64,000 nt of DNA from Pegoplata infirma (GCA_963921195.1 OY992540.1:133846694-133910693), one strand, 5' to 3'; numbered from the stretch's first letter, positions 1 through 11,180 are shown. Numbers and translations: made by a program. The notes: a model not told the origin generated them from the letters alone.

Positions 1-226
1 GTATAAGGTTTGAATTTGGACCAATGGTATCTTGGGAAAATTTTCTTAGAATTTTTCGCAGATTTTGTTTTTTTGTTTATTTTGGGCCATTCAAATCGGC
101 CCGTCCTATTAAATATGGTAGGGCAACCCCTAATGAAATCAGTTGAAAACGTGATATCTTTCGGGGAATCACCTTCCAACAAGAGTCCATATTTTTAAAA
201 TTAGCAAAAAAAGGTTCAGATCAAAC

Positions 227-450
227 AAAATTAGTGTCCTAAACTATACCTCATCATATCCGGACTTAAATCCGATTGATTTGATGTTGGCGATTATGAA
301 TGGCACTTAAAAACGACCCTCAATCACATATTTGTGGATGGAAAGTAAAAATACATGAGTTATGGGATTCCATCACCACTAGTAAGTGTAAAACTTTAAT
401 AAGTTCGATAAATAATCGAATTAAAGCCGTTATTTAATCAAAGGGTTACG
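227..450 (+). pseudogene. Tc1/mariner-family transposase C-terminal relic
   Basis: Reading 227-320 gives a frame with the block SSYPDLNPID, matching the SPDLNPIE block around the third catalytic acid of Tc1-like transposases; here the usual Glu position reads Asp. A frame change then gives W-H-L-K, and a second gives KVKIHELWDS, the usual HEEW-type block, followed by NNRIKAV, like the SMPRRCQAVI tail. At least two frame changes and a stop break it, so it cannot make enzyme. The N-terminal DNA-binding domain and first two catalytic acids are not visible upstream, so it is truncated as well as decayed. Block identity is fairly secure; subfamily is not assigned. Confidence 0.7.
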
Positions 451-489
451 TCACAAAAAATTTGCTAATCTTTTATATGCAGTACGAAC

Positions 490-1400
490 TTAAAATGGTC
501 AAAATAATAAGTAGTTAATTTTGAGTAGATGAAGCTATTGTTTTTTTTAACAAAGCTAATTTTTTAAAAATATTATCTTTAATTAATGATTCTTGAAGGG
601 AATAAAAATACCTTTCAAATGAGTGTATATGCATTAAAATCGGTTAATATTTGGGCGAAATACAGCTACTCAAAGTTTATATATGAAAATTAAATAGTGG
701 GGTACGAACCTTTCCTGGTTAGGGTAGTATATACAGTAGGGCGTCCCGTCAAATTTAAATTTTCGAATTTCATGTAATACCTGCCAAACGATGAATGACC
801 ACGTTAGAGCTGAAAATTTAGAGTGGGAAAATTTATGAAAAAATTTCGCAATGTCATTTTTATACTGGTCAATAAGTTTGAAAATTTGAATTTCTTATTA
901 TTTTTTGAAAAAAATCAAAATATTTTCAAAATCAAATTCAAATTTAATTGGGGTGCAGTCATGTTTTCTGAGGGTAAATGTAATGTGGGCACATTTAACG
1001 GGATTAACATTAATTTTCCATTTGTCGAGCCAAAAAAAAAACTAAACCTCAAGTTTAGTTTTTTTTTTAGTTCAGCGCTAGATTTTTTTTACACACTATT
1101 TAAATTGGTGATTTTAATGAATTTAAAAAATTTTGTGTACAAAATATGCCTTTCTTTAGGGGCCCCTGGTGGTGTCCCTATTGTACATGTGGGGTCCAGG
1201 GTCCAAACTTTAGCTCGAAATTAAGTTAGATATAACCGGTATGAATATTGCTACAATAGGACCAGTACCTAGTTACTGAATAGCCAAATTATTAAAAATA
1301 AACCACTGTACAACGTTGCGTATGATTGTTATTTAAAAGCGATTACAAAATTAAGCATAGGCCTTATACAGTTTTCCAGAAATTACACCGTCCGGCAGAC
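490..1400. other. AT-rich non-coding stretch, no gene seen
   Basis: Mostly A/T-runs with no usable coding frame. A 133-codon frame at 823-1224 is rich in Phe, Asn and Lys from poly-A/T and has no recognizable domain. At 733 the string TACAGTAGGGCG resembles the TA plus CAGT start of a Tc1-type terminal repeat. A GC-richer patch at 1160-1205 contains GGGTCC repeats, like the interior of the MITE at 60899-61761. Confidence 0.4.
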
Positions 1401-2544
1401 AATATTAATAGTGTCCGACCGAATATTCGGCTTCGGCTTCGGCCAAAAAGCACTATTCGGCCACAATTTTGGCCGAATAGGCCGAATATCGAATAATTGT
1501 ATAATATTTGTGCTCACGTGTTGAAAAACAGGGTTTGTTTTGCTGCTGGCAGTAGTCAAAAATTGCATAGAATATAATAATTTTCTAGTATTACTACAGA
1601 AAATATTAGAATACTAAAGCAATTTTTTTAAATTGCTAATTTATAAATTCAAACTTGAACATATTTTCAAAATGAATATATTCAAATTTTAAAATTTCTG
1701 AAGAAAATATTTTAGCAAATTTAAAAATTTGAAAATGAAAAAAAAAACTGGTGACAGCAAATTTAAAAATTTTAAAATTAAAAAAAAAAAAACTGGCCAC
1801 AGCAAATTTTAAAATTTTAAAATTGCAATTTTAGCAAATTTCAAAACATTTAAAATGCTTAAATTGTAAATTTCAAATTCCGAAAATTGCAATTTGGTAA
1901 ATTTGAAAATATTTAACATGCTTGTTTAGAAAACTTAAAAACTGAATATATTACAATTTGAAAACAATACAAATTGAATACACGTACATTAGGGTGGGTC
2001 AAATTTTTTCGACCCAAAGGCTCATCGTGATTCTTATTCTATGGGTCATTCTGAGCAAATTTGCCAAAGAAACCATAGCTCTAAAATGAATTTCGAGCCC
2101 CCGGATTTTTCAAAATAGGTATTTTTTCTAGAAATATTCGAGAATAGAGGCAAAAAAATGCTATTTCCTCTAGCCAAATGAGTATGTGTGGTTTTTTGGG
2201 ACTCGGAATAAATTTTTGACATTCATTTTTATTTTTGAGTGCCGCCAGAGGGCGCTTACGTACATTTTTTTGCGAAAATATACGATATTGTTGTGGAAAT
2301 AGACGAATTTTGACTTTGTATTGAATATATTCAAAATACATACTCGAATTATAAATTGTTAAATCATATTCCATACATTTTGTTCCTTATTCCAGCTTTT
2401 CTAAAAAAAAAATCGATAGATTTCCAGCTAAGACCTAAATCACATTTTTACCAGCCTTTGAAGGAAGAAAACCTCAAAATCTAGCTGGAAAATCTTATAT
2501 TAATATTTATAATTTAATTAATTAATTAATATTTAATTTTAAAC

Positions 2545-2685
2545 ATGGATCAATTGCCGTCAACATCACAAGCCGCACTAACATCAATAAGTACCGAAAG
2601 TAGTTTAAAACATATGCCTTCTCACGATGTTCCTGATTTTGGTATGTCTTCTGATTTGACTGGTCTCAATCTGCCAACTAAATAG
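2545..2685 (+). CDS. Small coding-like ORF (46 aa) inside element A
   Basis: The ORF starts MDQLPSTSQA and ends in a TAG after 46 codons. Its balanced codon composition (Ser/Thr/Pro/Leu) stands out from the A/T-runs around it. The start context AAACATGG is good for a fly. Inside it, at 2641-2646, GGTATGT makes a plausible splice donor after TTTTG, so it may be a first coding exon of a deleted transposase or a captured host fragment rather than a complete peptide. A polyadenylation-like AATAAA lies about 940 bp downstream, beyond an inserted mini-me-like element. I recognise no family and assign no function. Confidence 0.4.
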   Translation: MDQLPSTSQAALTSISTESSLKHMPSHDVPDFGMSSDLTGLNLPTK

Positions 2686-2784
2686 GATATTTTAGGATGC
2701 TATGTTTTCATATAAGTAAAACATTTACTCCTCAAGTGACAGACAAATTCTTCGTTTTGTTTCTTAATTACTGAATTCAATTGA

Positions 2785-3566
2785 TTTTTTACCCTTTGTA
2801 ACTACCCAAAATATTCGTCCTAGGCCTACCTTCAAGTATACCGATCGACTCAGAATTACTTTTTGAGTCGATTTAGCGATGTCCGTCCGTCCGTCTGTCC
2901 ATCTATCGGTTTAAGCACGATACAGGTCGAAATTTTCAATCAGTTGACTTGAAATTTAGAACTTTAGCATCTTTTGGCCCAAGGACGAAGCCTATTGAAA
3001 TTGGAGAAGATCGGTCCATGTTAAGATCTAGCCCCCATACAAACGCCCCCTTTGGATTCGGATTAAATGACTCTAATAACCGTATTAAAATAGATATCGC
3101 TTTAAAATTTAGCAGGTAATCAAACTTTGTATGCGCGAATCACCATTGTAAATTTCAAAGGAATCGGGTCAGTTGTTCTGGTAGTCACCATACAAACCAC
3201 CATCCCGATATTCGCATAATTCCCTCAAAACTCATAAAAATGGAAATATTTGATAACAAAATTTATTTTTCGTTTTTAAACGTGTACTTTAGTAACCTAA
3301 TCAAATCGGAATATAATTGGACCATTTTTGGACTTAGTACCCCGTATAAAAATTTTGACCGATATTCAGTTAAATCGGTTTATTGACAAAAAAATTTACC
3401 AATTCCACTAAAATTTGATCTGTGTGTGTTCTCTTTACTTAATAAAGATCTAACAAAGGACAGATCCAATCGGTCCATGTTTGGACTTGGGACCTATTTT
3501 CCGGAAAACACTGGTGTAGGGTATAATATGTTCGGTCTTGACCGACTATAACTTTCTTACTTGTTT
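2785..3566 (+). mobile_element. mini-me-like (GTCY)n element, divergent, inserted in element A
   Basis: The copy opens TTTTTACCC, carries a GTCCGTCCGTCCGTCTGTCC tract at about 2880 and ends GGGTATAATATGTTCGGTC followed by CTTACTTGTT. The interior has the phrases 'AATCGGTCCATG' and 'CCCATACAAA' common in these elements. It codes for nothing visible. It is more diverged from the other copies here, especially at the 3' end (CTTACTTGTT rather than CTACTTGTT), so it may be a separate subfamily. Confidence 0.65.
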
Positions 3567-4299
3567 TTATTAATTACATTTTATATGCTTTTATTATCTC
3601 TTATGTTGAATTTTTGAAGAAAAAATAAAGTAAAATTTGCTTTGTTTATTCTTTGTCTTAAATTCGATATAGGTCGTGTATGAATAACCCCTCCCCCCCA
3701 TAATTTTTAACGCTGAACACTCTGGCTATTTAAAATTTGGGGTTGTCTCATGAGAAAGTCAAATATTCGTCAATTTCCTCGAAAAATTTCGTAAATTTAC
3801 TCAAAAAAAAAACGATAAAAATTAAAAAATGTACGAAAGCGCCCTCTGGTGGTATTCAAAAATAAAAATAGATGTCAAAAATGGATTCCTCGATCCAAAA
3901 AACCCCCACATACACATTTGGCTAGAAGAAAAAGCATTTTTTTTACCTCTATTCTTGAGTATTTGGGGAAAAAAACTATTTTGAAAAATCCGGGGGCTCG
4001 AAAATCATTTTAGAGCTATGGTTTCTTTGGCAAAATATCTTCAAATGACCCGTAGAACAAGAATCTGGATGAGCCCCTTTACATTTTTTCGGCCCCCTAC
4101 AATTTGACCCACCCTAACGTACATACGTATGTGTGTATGAAAAAAAAATGATGAACGATATTTATTAAACCAATACATAAATATTAGAAAATAAAAATGT
4201 TACACGGTTTTTGTGCAGACTTCTAGAATACATTTTCTAAAGTATTTTTGCCTCCTAAACATAAATCTGTCATCAGAATAAGTTGTATCGCCTTCTTTT

Positions 4300-5072
4300 G
4301 GGAAAATAATGAATGTGTTACGAGGGTCGATGTGGAAAATGAAAAAATTTATAGACATTTTTCAGAACATTTTTAAAAAATATTTCCAAATCGATTTTTT
4401 CCAAGTTAAAACATTAGAAATTTAAAAAAAGGTCCAATAGTTTTTATTCAGTGATCAAATAATTTTTCCAACAACCCAAACAAACAGTGGAATTTTTTAA
4501 GTACAGTAGCAAAAATCCACATTTTTTGACCTCCAATTCTTTTGACCACCAATTTTTTGTTAACAAAGAAAAATTAAAATTATCTTAATATATCCTTAGC
4601 ATATACTTAAGTGTACTAAAATTAAAAAACAATAACATCTTTTCTTTGTTTACAAAAAATTGGTGGTCAAAAGAATTGGAGGTCAAAAAATGTGGATTTT
4701 TGCTACTGTACTTAAAAAATTCCACTGTTTGTTTGGGTTGCTGGAAAAATTATTTGATCACTGAGTAAAAACTATTGGAACTTTTTTTAAATTTCTAATG
4801 TTTTAACTTGGAAAAAATCCACCCGGAAATATTTTTTAAAAATGTTCTGAAAAATGTCTATAAATTTTTTCCTTTTTCACATCGACCCTCGTAACACATT
4901 CATTATTTTCCCAATTTGGATGCAATTAAGCTTAAATTAAAGCTTGATAAATTACCTACATAACGTTTTTTTATAATACTTGTTTGATAATTATAACGGT
5001 TAGTATTGTTAACTTTGTCTTTAACAAATTTCATCTACTATAAAAAAGTTTCCAATGTATTGTCGCCCACTG
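4300..5072. mobile_element. Palindromic Tc1/mariner-like element with CAGTGGGCGACAATAC end
   Basis: Arms 4300-4590 and 4625-4925 are inverted copies of each other. The right side continues to a terminus whose complement reads CAGTGGGCGACAATACA, flanked by TA at 5073-5074. The left side lacks the matching last 150 bp or so, so that end is truncated. The same terminus and arm sequence occur at 18111. TA flanks and a CAGT start suggest a Tc1-type non-autonomous element. It interrupts the left arm of the 8-kb inverted duplication between CGCCTTCT and AGTTTTTTGTGG. Confidence 0.65.
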
Positions 5073-5937
5073 TATAGGCATTTTAGTTTTTTGTGGACCA
5101 GTACCTCAAAACCAACAATTCTTTTAGTATTGGAAAAATGTATGTTAAATTTTTATATGAGGGTTTCTGCGTCAACCAAGCCACCCCTCTCTCCAAAATT
5201 GGTATGAGTTTAAAATTTTTTAAAAAATTTTGAAATTACTTAAAAATATTTACTTTTGAATGCCGAGTGACGCCTTTTAAATTTCTATTGGCTGATCCAA
5301 TGTGGCGCCCAATTTGTTAAAAATATTACAGATTCGCTTAAAACTCTTTATATATGGGTTCTTGTGGTCGCTTAAAAAGAACTTGCAGTTGGATTTTTAA
5401 AATTCAAAATGGCGGACCCAACATGGCGACCAATATTTTTAAAAATAAACCGATTTGCTTGAAATATTGTATGCACTGGTTTTTTGGGTCGCTAAGGAAG
5501 AATCTGAAGTTAGATTTTCTAACTTCAAAATGGCGGATCCAACATGGCGATACTTTTTAAAAATAATTGACTTAAAACTTTTTACGCATTTTGGGTTGCT
5601 AAATTAGAATCTGAAGTAGAATTTCCCAAATTTAAAATGACGGATCCAACATGGCGACCATTTTTTTTTTATGTAACCTGATTTGCTTGAAATTTTTCAT
5701 AAACGAGTTTGGTGCATTTTTCAACACGTGACTACAATATCTTATAATTATTCTTTATTCGGCCAAAAATGTGGCAGAATATTCGCCTCGGCTTTTTAGC
5801 CGAACCGAATATTAGGTCGGATCAGGGGTGTATCCAGGATTTTATTTCGGTGGGGGCCTAATATTTTTTGTCAATTTTTTTTACAAAAAAATTTCATAAC
5901 AGCACATGTTTTAGAATTTGTCTTGATCTTTTCCTTG

Positions 5938-6322
5938 AACTCAATCACAGAGTAAAGAAGAATAAGAGATATTACGGATGAAACCGCACTTCTTTTGTTA
6001 ATTTTTTTTAGCCGTGAACTCCGATTATCTCGGGCTAGAACCCAGAATACTTACAAAAGGAAATTGAAAAAAAGAGAAACCCCAAATACCTTTCAAAAGG
6101 AAATCGAAGAAAAAAGTGAAACCCTAAATACATTTAAAAAGGAAATGAAGAAAAATAAATGAATGCATTTAAAAGGAAAATGAAAACAAAACAAAACAAT
6201 TTATCTATTCTATTATCTAAAAGAGCCCGCCTTGAGATAATCGCAGTTCTCAATTTGGGTTCCACGAAGTTTTCACTAATCGTAACTCTGTTCCTTTCTT
6301 TACTCTATGACTGAATGTAACA
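5938..6322. repeat. Hairpin-forming repeat with internal AAAGGAAAT units
   Basis: CACAGAGTAAAGAA near 5947 is mirrored by TTCTTTACTCTATGACTG near 6300, and CCGATTATCTCGGGCT by GAGCCCGCCTTGAGATAATCG. The centre holds three or four diverged copies of a unit built on CAAAAGGAAATTGAAGAAAAA. This looks like a short palindromic MITE whose loop has expanded as a tandem repeat. No target duplication could be fixed. Confidence 0.5.
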
Positions 6323-6409
6323 CAATCAGATTCTTAATTTTTTTGTAAGTTTAAAACTGTTGGGGAAAAAATTAAAATTTTTTTTAATATTTTAAAATTT
6401 TTTGAGAGA

Positions 6410-8370
6410 CTTAAGTCTTTTTTTAATGTGTGAATTGTATCAGATGCTGATACATTTTTCCAATGAAGATTATAAGAATCTGAATTTTTTTTCAAAGAAA
6501 AGTCTAAGATTCTATTACAATTTCCAGTTAAGACAGTTTTTGTTATAGAAAAAGTGAAAGACTCTAAATCATATTTCCAATGAAAAACGTTTCTCGGGGA
6601 AAAGTCACTTTAGAAAATGATTCTATAAATATATTCATAAAATACTTTTCTAAAAGAAAAGACTCCAATTGTAAGACATTTTCCCAGAATCTGAGATATT
6701 TCTAGTCTAGCACATTTTCTTAGATTCTGAAACATTCTACACAAAAAGTTTTAGATTCTGAGAAAATCTTCGCCTTTTCTTTAAGAAAAATTATTCAGAT
6801 TCTGAGACCTTTTTAAAAAGAAAACAGTATACAAAAAGTCTTAGATTCTAAAACATTTTTCCTAAAGAAAAACTCTCGGATTCTGAGAAAATTTTCCTAT
6901 AGAAAAAGTCTAAGATTCTTAGACATTTTTCCTATAGAAAAAGTTTATAATTCTGAGATAATTTTCCTATAGAAAGTCTCAGATTCTTATAAAAAAAGTC
7001 TCAGATTCTTCGACATTTTTCCTATAGAAAATGTCTCAGATTCTCAAACATTTTTTCTACAGAAAATTTCTTAGATTCTGAGACATTTTTCCAATCGAAA
7101 AAGTCTCAGATGCTTAAACACTTTTCCTATAGACAAAGTTTCAAATTCTTAGACATTTTCTTATAGAACAAGTCTCAGATTCTCAGACATTTTGCCAATA
7201 GGAAATTGTCAGATTCTGAAACATTTTTAATATAGAACAAGTAAAAAAGTTAAATTCGGCCTTGCCGAATGTAGTGATACCCTCCACAATTTCAAAAAGA
7301 TTATTGCAAAAAACTTTATTTAAAAGAAAATTACTTTTGAAAAAAAAAAAATTTCCGCGAAAAAAAATTTTGGTAAAAAAAATCCGCGATTTTTTTCTTT
7401 TTTTGCCAAAAAATATGTTCGTAATTGTTTAAATACCATTTGGTGTTCAATTATGTTCACATATGCCAACCAGAAGCCGAATTAAAGCATTTTGTATTTT
7501 TAGGTTATGTTGAATGTACTGAAATTTTTGAGGTGTGCTTACATTTTCGTTCATAACTTTTGAACCGCTGAACCGATATCGCTCAAATGCAATACCAAAC
7601 TTCTCGGGAGAACTTCCAATAAATATGTTAAGTTTCAGTCATCTCTGTGCAATATTTTGTCCGCGACAGCATTTTCCACAGACAGACAGACGGACAGACG
7701 GACATCGCTAGAATGTCTTAAAATCGATCGGGCATCATGAATATATATACTTTATGGGGTCCCAGATCGATATTTCGTTGAGTTATAAACGGAATGACAA
7801 ACTTATATATACCCTCTATCACTAAGTGGAGGGTATAAAAAGACTCAGATTCTGAGACATTTTTCATAAAGAGAAAGTCTCAGATTCTGAATTATTTTTC
7901 CCATAGAAAAAGATATTTTTACTATAGAAAAGTCTCAGATTTTTAGCGTTTTTCTACACAAAAAGTCCCAGCTTGTGTCTCTGAAACATTTTTTTAAAAC
8001 ATTTTTCATATAGAAAAGCCTCAGATTCTTAGATTTTTTTATAGAAAAAATCTCAGATTTTGAGACATTTTTCAGATTCAGAGACATTATTCCTATAGAA
8101 AGTTCTCAGATTCTGAAACATTTTTCATGTAGAAAAGCCTCAGATTCTGAGAATTTTTTATAGAAATAGTCTCAGACTCTGAGACATTTTTCCTATAGAA
8201 AAAGTCTTAGATTCTGAGAAAAAGGCTAATATTTTAAGACATTATTCCTATAAAAAAAGTCTTAGATTCTCAGACATTTTTCTTGTAGAAAGTTTTAGAT
8301 TCTGAGACATTTTTTTTTAAGAAATAGTCTTGTTCTGAAGCATTTTTCTCAAAGACAAAGTCGCATTTTA
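6410..8370 (-). repeat. 35-bp palindromic satellite, block 1 (degenerate)
   Basis: Irregular copies of a unit containing TCTCAGATTCTGAGACA followed by TTTTTCCTATAGAAAAAG repeat through this interval with many substitutions and missing units. It is the same family as the clean arrays at 14452 and 52645, in the orientation of the latter. A mini-me-like element (7238-7840) splits it. Degeneration suggests this block is old or no longer homogenised. Confidence 0.85.
7238..7840 (-). mobile_element. mini-me-like element inserted in satellite block 1
   Basis: On the minus strand it starts TTTTATACCCTCCACTTAG, has the GGGGTCCCAGATCGATATT-type box, a short GTCY tract and ends in a GCCGAATTTAAC hairpin followed by TTTTACTTG. 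Its flanks are satellite units: TATAGAA on the left and AAGACTCAGATTCTGAG on the right. Joining them restores a near-normal unit with no bases duplicated, which fits Helitron/Helentron-type insertion. It is non-coding. Confidence 0.75.
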
Positions 8371-8454
8371 AGATTTGACTACATTTTACTTACAATTAGG
8401 TTCATTTTTTGATGAACCTAATTGTAATTGAACCTAATACGCCACTGGGTCGGA

Positions 8455-9441
8455 TCATTTATCGCCATATTGGATCCACCACCTTGAACTTAGAAAATTT
8501 AACTTCAGATTCTTCTTTAGCGACCCCAAAACACCGAGCATATAAAGTTTCAAGCAAATCGGTGTATTTTTTAAAAATATTGGTCCCCATGTTGAGTCCG
8601 CCATATTGAATTTTAAAAATCCAACTGCAGGTTCTTGTTAAGCGACCCCAAGAACCCATATATAAAACGTTTTAAGCGAATATGTAATATTTTTAAAAAA
8701 TTGGGCGCCATATTGGATCAGCCATATAGAAATTCAAAAAACGTCACTCGGCATTTAAAAGTAAATATTTTTAAGTAATTTTAAAATTTTTTAAAAATTT
8801 TAAACTCATGCCAATTTTTAACATACATTTTTCCAATACTAAAAGAATTGTTGACTTTGAGGTATTGGCCCACAAAAAACTCGAGAAGGCGATACAAATT
8901 TTCTGATGAAAGATTTGTGTTTAGGAGGCAAAAATACTTTAGAAAATATATTCTAGAAGTCTGCACAAAAACCGTGTAACATTTTTATCTTCTAATATTT
9001 ATGTATTCGTTTAATAAATGTCGTTCATCAATTTTTTTTTAGTCCAAACACACATACGTATGTATGTGTATTCAATTTGTATTGTTTTCAAATTGTAATA
9101 TATTCAGTTTTTAAGTTTTCTAAACAAGCATGTTAAATATTTTCAAATTTACCAAATTGCAATTTTCGGAATTTGAAATTTACAATTTAAGCATTTTAAA
9201 TGTTTTGAAATTTGCTAAAATTGCAATTTTAAAATTTTAAAATTTGCTGTGGCCAGTTTTTTTTTTTAATTTTAAAATTTTTAAATTTGCTGTCACCAGT
9301 TTTTTTTCATTTTCAAATTTTTAAATTTGCTAAAATATTTTCTTCAGAAATTTTAAAATTTGAATATATTCATTTTGAAAATATGTTCAAGTTTGAATTT
9401 ATAAATTAGCAATTTAAAAAAATTGCTTTAGTATTCTAATT
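8455..9441 (-). repeat. Right arm of the 8-kb inverted duplication
   Basis: This is the reverse complement of the left-arm blocks starting at 1606 and lacks the two insertions found there, so it preserves the ancestral order. Outer sequence 9060-9441 consists of AATTTTAAAATTTGC-type units around two CTGTGGCCAGTTTTTT / CTGTCACCAGTTTTTT boxes. Inner sequence contains the GCCATATTGGATC units that pair with the GGATCCAACATGGCG units of the left arm. Confidence 0.7.
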
Positions 9442-9597
9442 TTTAAATTAGCAATAAAGAAAAATATTGAAGGCGTGAAATATTTGTAGTATTATATTGT
9501 TTAAAAAATTTTTTGTGTATGCTAATTGTAAACCCTGTTGAAAAACACACTAAACTAACTTTGAATCACATTTGTAAGCCACAAAAACATTTTACTA

Positions 9598-11180
9598 ACA
9601 AGGGAAGTCTCGCTGGTGTCACCCTCCGATCTTCATGAAATTTGGATATGTTATTAAGAACGAAAATTAATTCGACACGTATTTTTTTTAGCGGCCCAAA
9701 CTCATTTTTAGGAGTGGTCGATTTGTATGGGGGAAATTGACCTTTTTCAGTTTTTTATACCCTCCACTCTAGTGATAGAGGGTATATATAAGTTTGTCAT
9801 TCCGTTTGTAACACCTCGAAATATTGGTCTAGGACCCCATAAAGTATATATATTCATGATCCTCGATCGATTTTAAGACGATCTAGCGATGTCCGTCCGT
9901 CCGTCCGTCCGTCCGTCCGTCTGTCCGTCTGTCTGTCTGTCTGTCTGTCTGTTGAAAACACGCTAACTTTTGAAAGACTTTACGGAGGCTCCTGAAGTTT
10001 GGCATATATGTTGGGCATTTACCTGGTCAGGTTGGTATTTCAATCCAGCAAAATCGGTCCAGTGGTTCAAAAGTTATGAGCAAAAGACTGAATTTCGGCA
10101 AGGGTTTTTCGTGAATTTATGAGATAAAAAGCACTATAACTTTCGAAAATCAATTCTGAGGATGCTGAAGCTTGGCATATATATTTTTCGTTCCTCCAGC
10201 CTAGTTCGTATTGAATTTCACCCAAATCGGTCCAGTGGTTCAAAAGTTATTAGCAAAACCGTGAATATCAGATTAGCTTCACCTTAAATTCACGTGGTGA
10301 AAACCCGTTAAACCTGTTTTAAAACCATTGGTAAGTCGAAAAAATATTGTAAAACGTATTTTTGTCACTCAAAAATATTTTTATACCAAAACAAAAAAAA
10401 AATACACTCGAAAAAAATTTTACACTCAAAAAAAATTTTACACTCAAAAAAAAAATTAGTAATTTTTTTTTTTTAATGTAAAATTCGAAAAAAATTTTAC
10501 ACTCAAAATTGTAAATTTTTTTTTTGAATGTAAAATTCGAAAAAATTTTACACTCAAAAAAAAAAATTAGTATTTTTTTTTTTTTTCAAAAATTACTAAA
10601 AAAAAAATTTTTTACACAAAATAAAATATTTCTCATCATAACTGTTATTTTTTTCACGTTAGAAAATTTACTATCACTTAAAATGGCCATTGTGGAGGGT
10701 ATTCATAGATTCGGCCAAGTCGAATTTAACTTTTCTACTTGTTACGATTTACGCCTATTTAAACAAAATTAATATAGGCATGTGTGGTATCAGATTAAAG
10801 GTATTAAAAATACCTATCTCGTAGTGCTAACAACGGGTCAAGGAAGCAAATATTTTTCGACTTATTAACAAAAATGTGCTAAAATTTTGATATTTTACTC
10901 AATATGACGAAAAGTTGTGCATGTTTGGACACGTTCTTAGCACACGTAGATAGGTTTTCCAAAGACCTTTCATTTGGTATGTAACATGACTAGGTTTCTT
11001 TACATAATATAGGAGATAAACGAAAAAAACTGAAAAATGGCCTTGTCTTCCCCCTTCTTTTTACCCCCTAAATATGAATTTGGCCGCTAAAAAAAATATG
11101 TGTCCCTTTATTTTTTCTGCTCTACAAAATAAACCAATTCCATAAAGATCCGAGGGTGACACTAGGGAGACTTCCCTTGT
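9598..11180. mobile_element. Inverted-repeat element with ACAAGGGAAGTCTC ends
   Basis: ACAAGGGAAGTCTC at 9598 is mirrored by GAGACTTCCCTTGT ending 11180. Further inward, GGTGTCACCCTCCGATCTT pairs with AAGATCCGAGGGTGACACT, and AGCGGCCCAAACTCATTTTTAG with the complement near 11080. Most of the middle is a mini-me-like insertion (9751-10743). Without that insertion the element is about 0.6 kb. I could not fix a target duplication, so the superfamily is open. Confidence 0.6.
9751..10743 (+). mobile_element. mini-me-like element with a long (GTCY)n tract
   Basis: It starts TTTTTTATACCCTCCACTCT, followed by GAGGGTATATATAAGTTTG, the CCCCATAAAGTATATATATT box and about 15 GTCC/GTCT tetranucleotides at 9890-9952. 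The middle has AACTTTTGAAAG-type phrases and A/T-runs with ACACTCAAAAAAAA motifs. It closes GGCCAAGTCGAATTTAAC and CTACTTGTT. The palindromic TACCCTCCACT/AGTGATAGAGGGTA head and the hairpin-like tail are the conserved parts. It is a complete copy. Confidence 0.8.

Larger units (their letters stand above)
1990..4116. mobile_element. TAGGGTGG-ended element A, hAT-like, 8-bp TSD ACGTACAT
   Basis: The element starts TAGGGTGGGTCAAAT and ends with its complement ATTTGACCCACCCTA. It is flanked by perfect copies of ACGTACAT at 1982-1989 and 4117-4124. The uninterrupted repeat copy near 9060 shows the empty site. Terminal inverted arms are long, about 270-290 bp (1990-2262 and 3828-4116). An 8-bp duplication and a YARNG-type terminus fit the hAT superfamily. 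The middle carries a small coding-like ORF (2545-2685), a later mini-me-like insertion (2785-3566) and an AATAAA at 3624-3629. No transposase domain is seen, so it is non-autonomous. Confidence 0.85.
1606..5560 (+). repeat. Left arm of an 8-kb inverted duplication (interrupted)
   Basis: From 1606 this sequence matches, in reverse complement, the interval 8455-9441. Matching blocks are 1606-1989, about 4125-4296 and 5075-5560, separated by two insertions absent from the other arm. Near the inner end, units of roughly 110-120 bp containing GGATCCAACATGGCG repeat at about 5291, 5411, 5532 and 5641. Tandem units inside long inverted termini resemble Foldback elements, but two inverted copies of one ordinary transposon would look the same. 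Confidence 0.7.
1409..5824 (+). mobile_element. Decayed hAT-like element with CCGAATATTCGG ends, heavily nested
   Basis: The left end at 1409 reads TAGTGTCCGACC followed by CCGAATATTCGGC motifs. The mirror image, ending in GGTCGGATCA, closes at 5824. TCCGACC plus AATATTCGG is shared by both ends in inverted orientation, and several GGCCGAATA motifs lie just inside. No clear 8-bp duplication remains, so the superfamily call rests on terminal-repeat style. The interior holds at least two later insertions (1990-4116 and about 4300-5072). The two ends could instead be independent solo fragments. Confidence 0.4.

Noticed and set aside
823..1224. 133-codon plus-strand ORF as a gene
   Set aside because: Its composition is Phe/Asn/Lys from poly-A/T, with no domain and no supporting signals.
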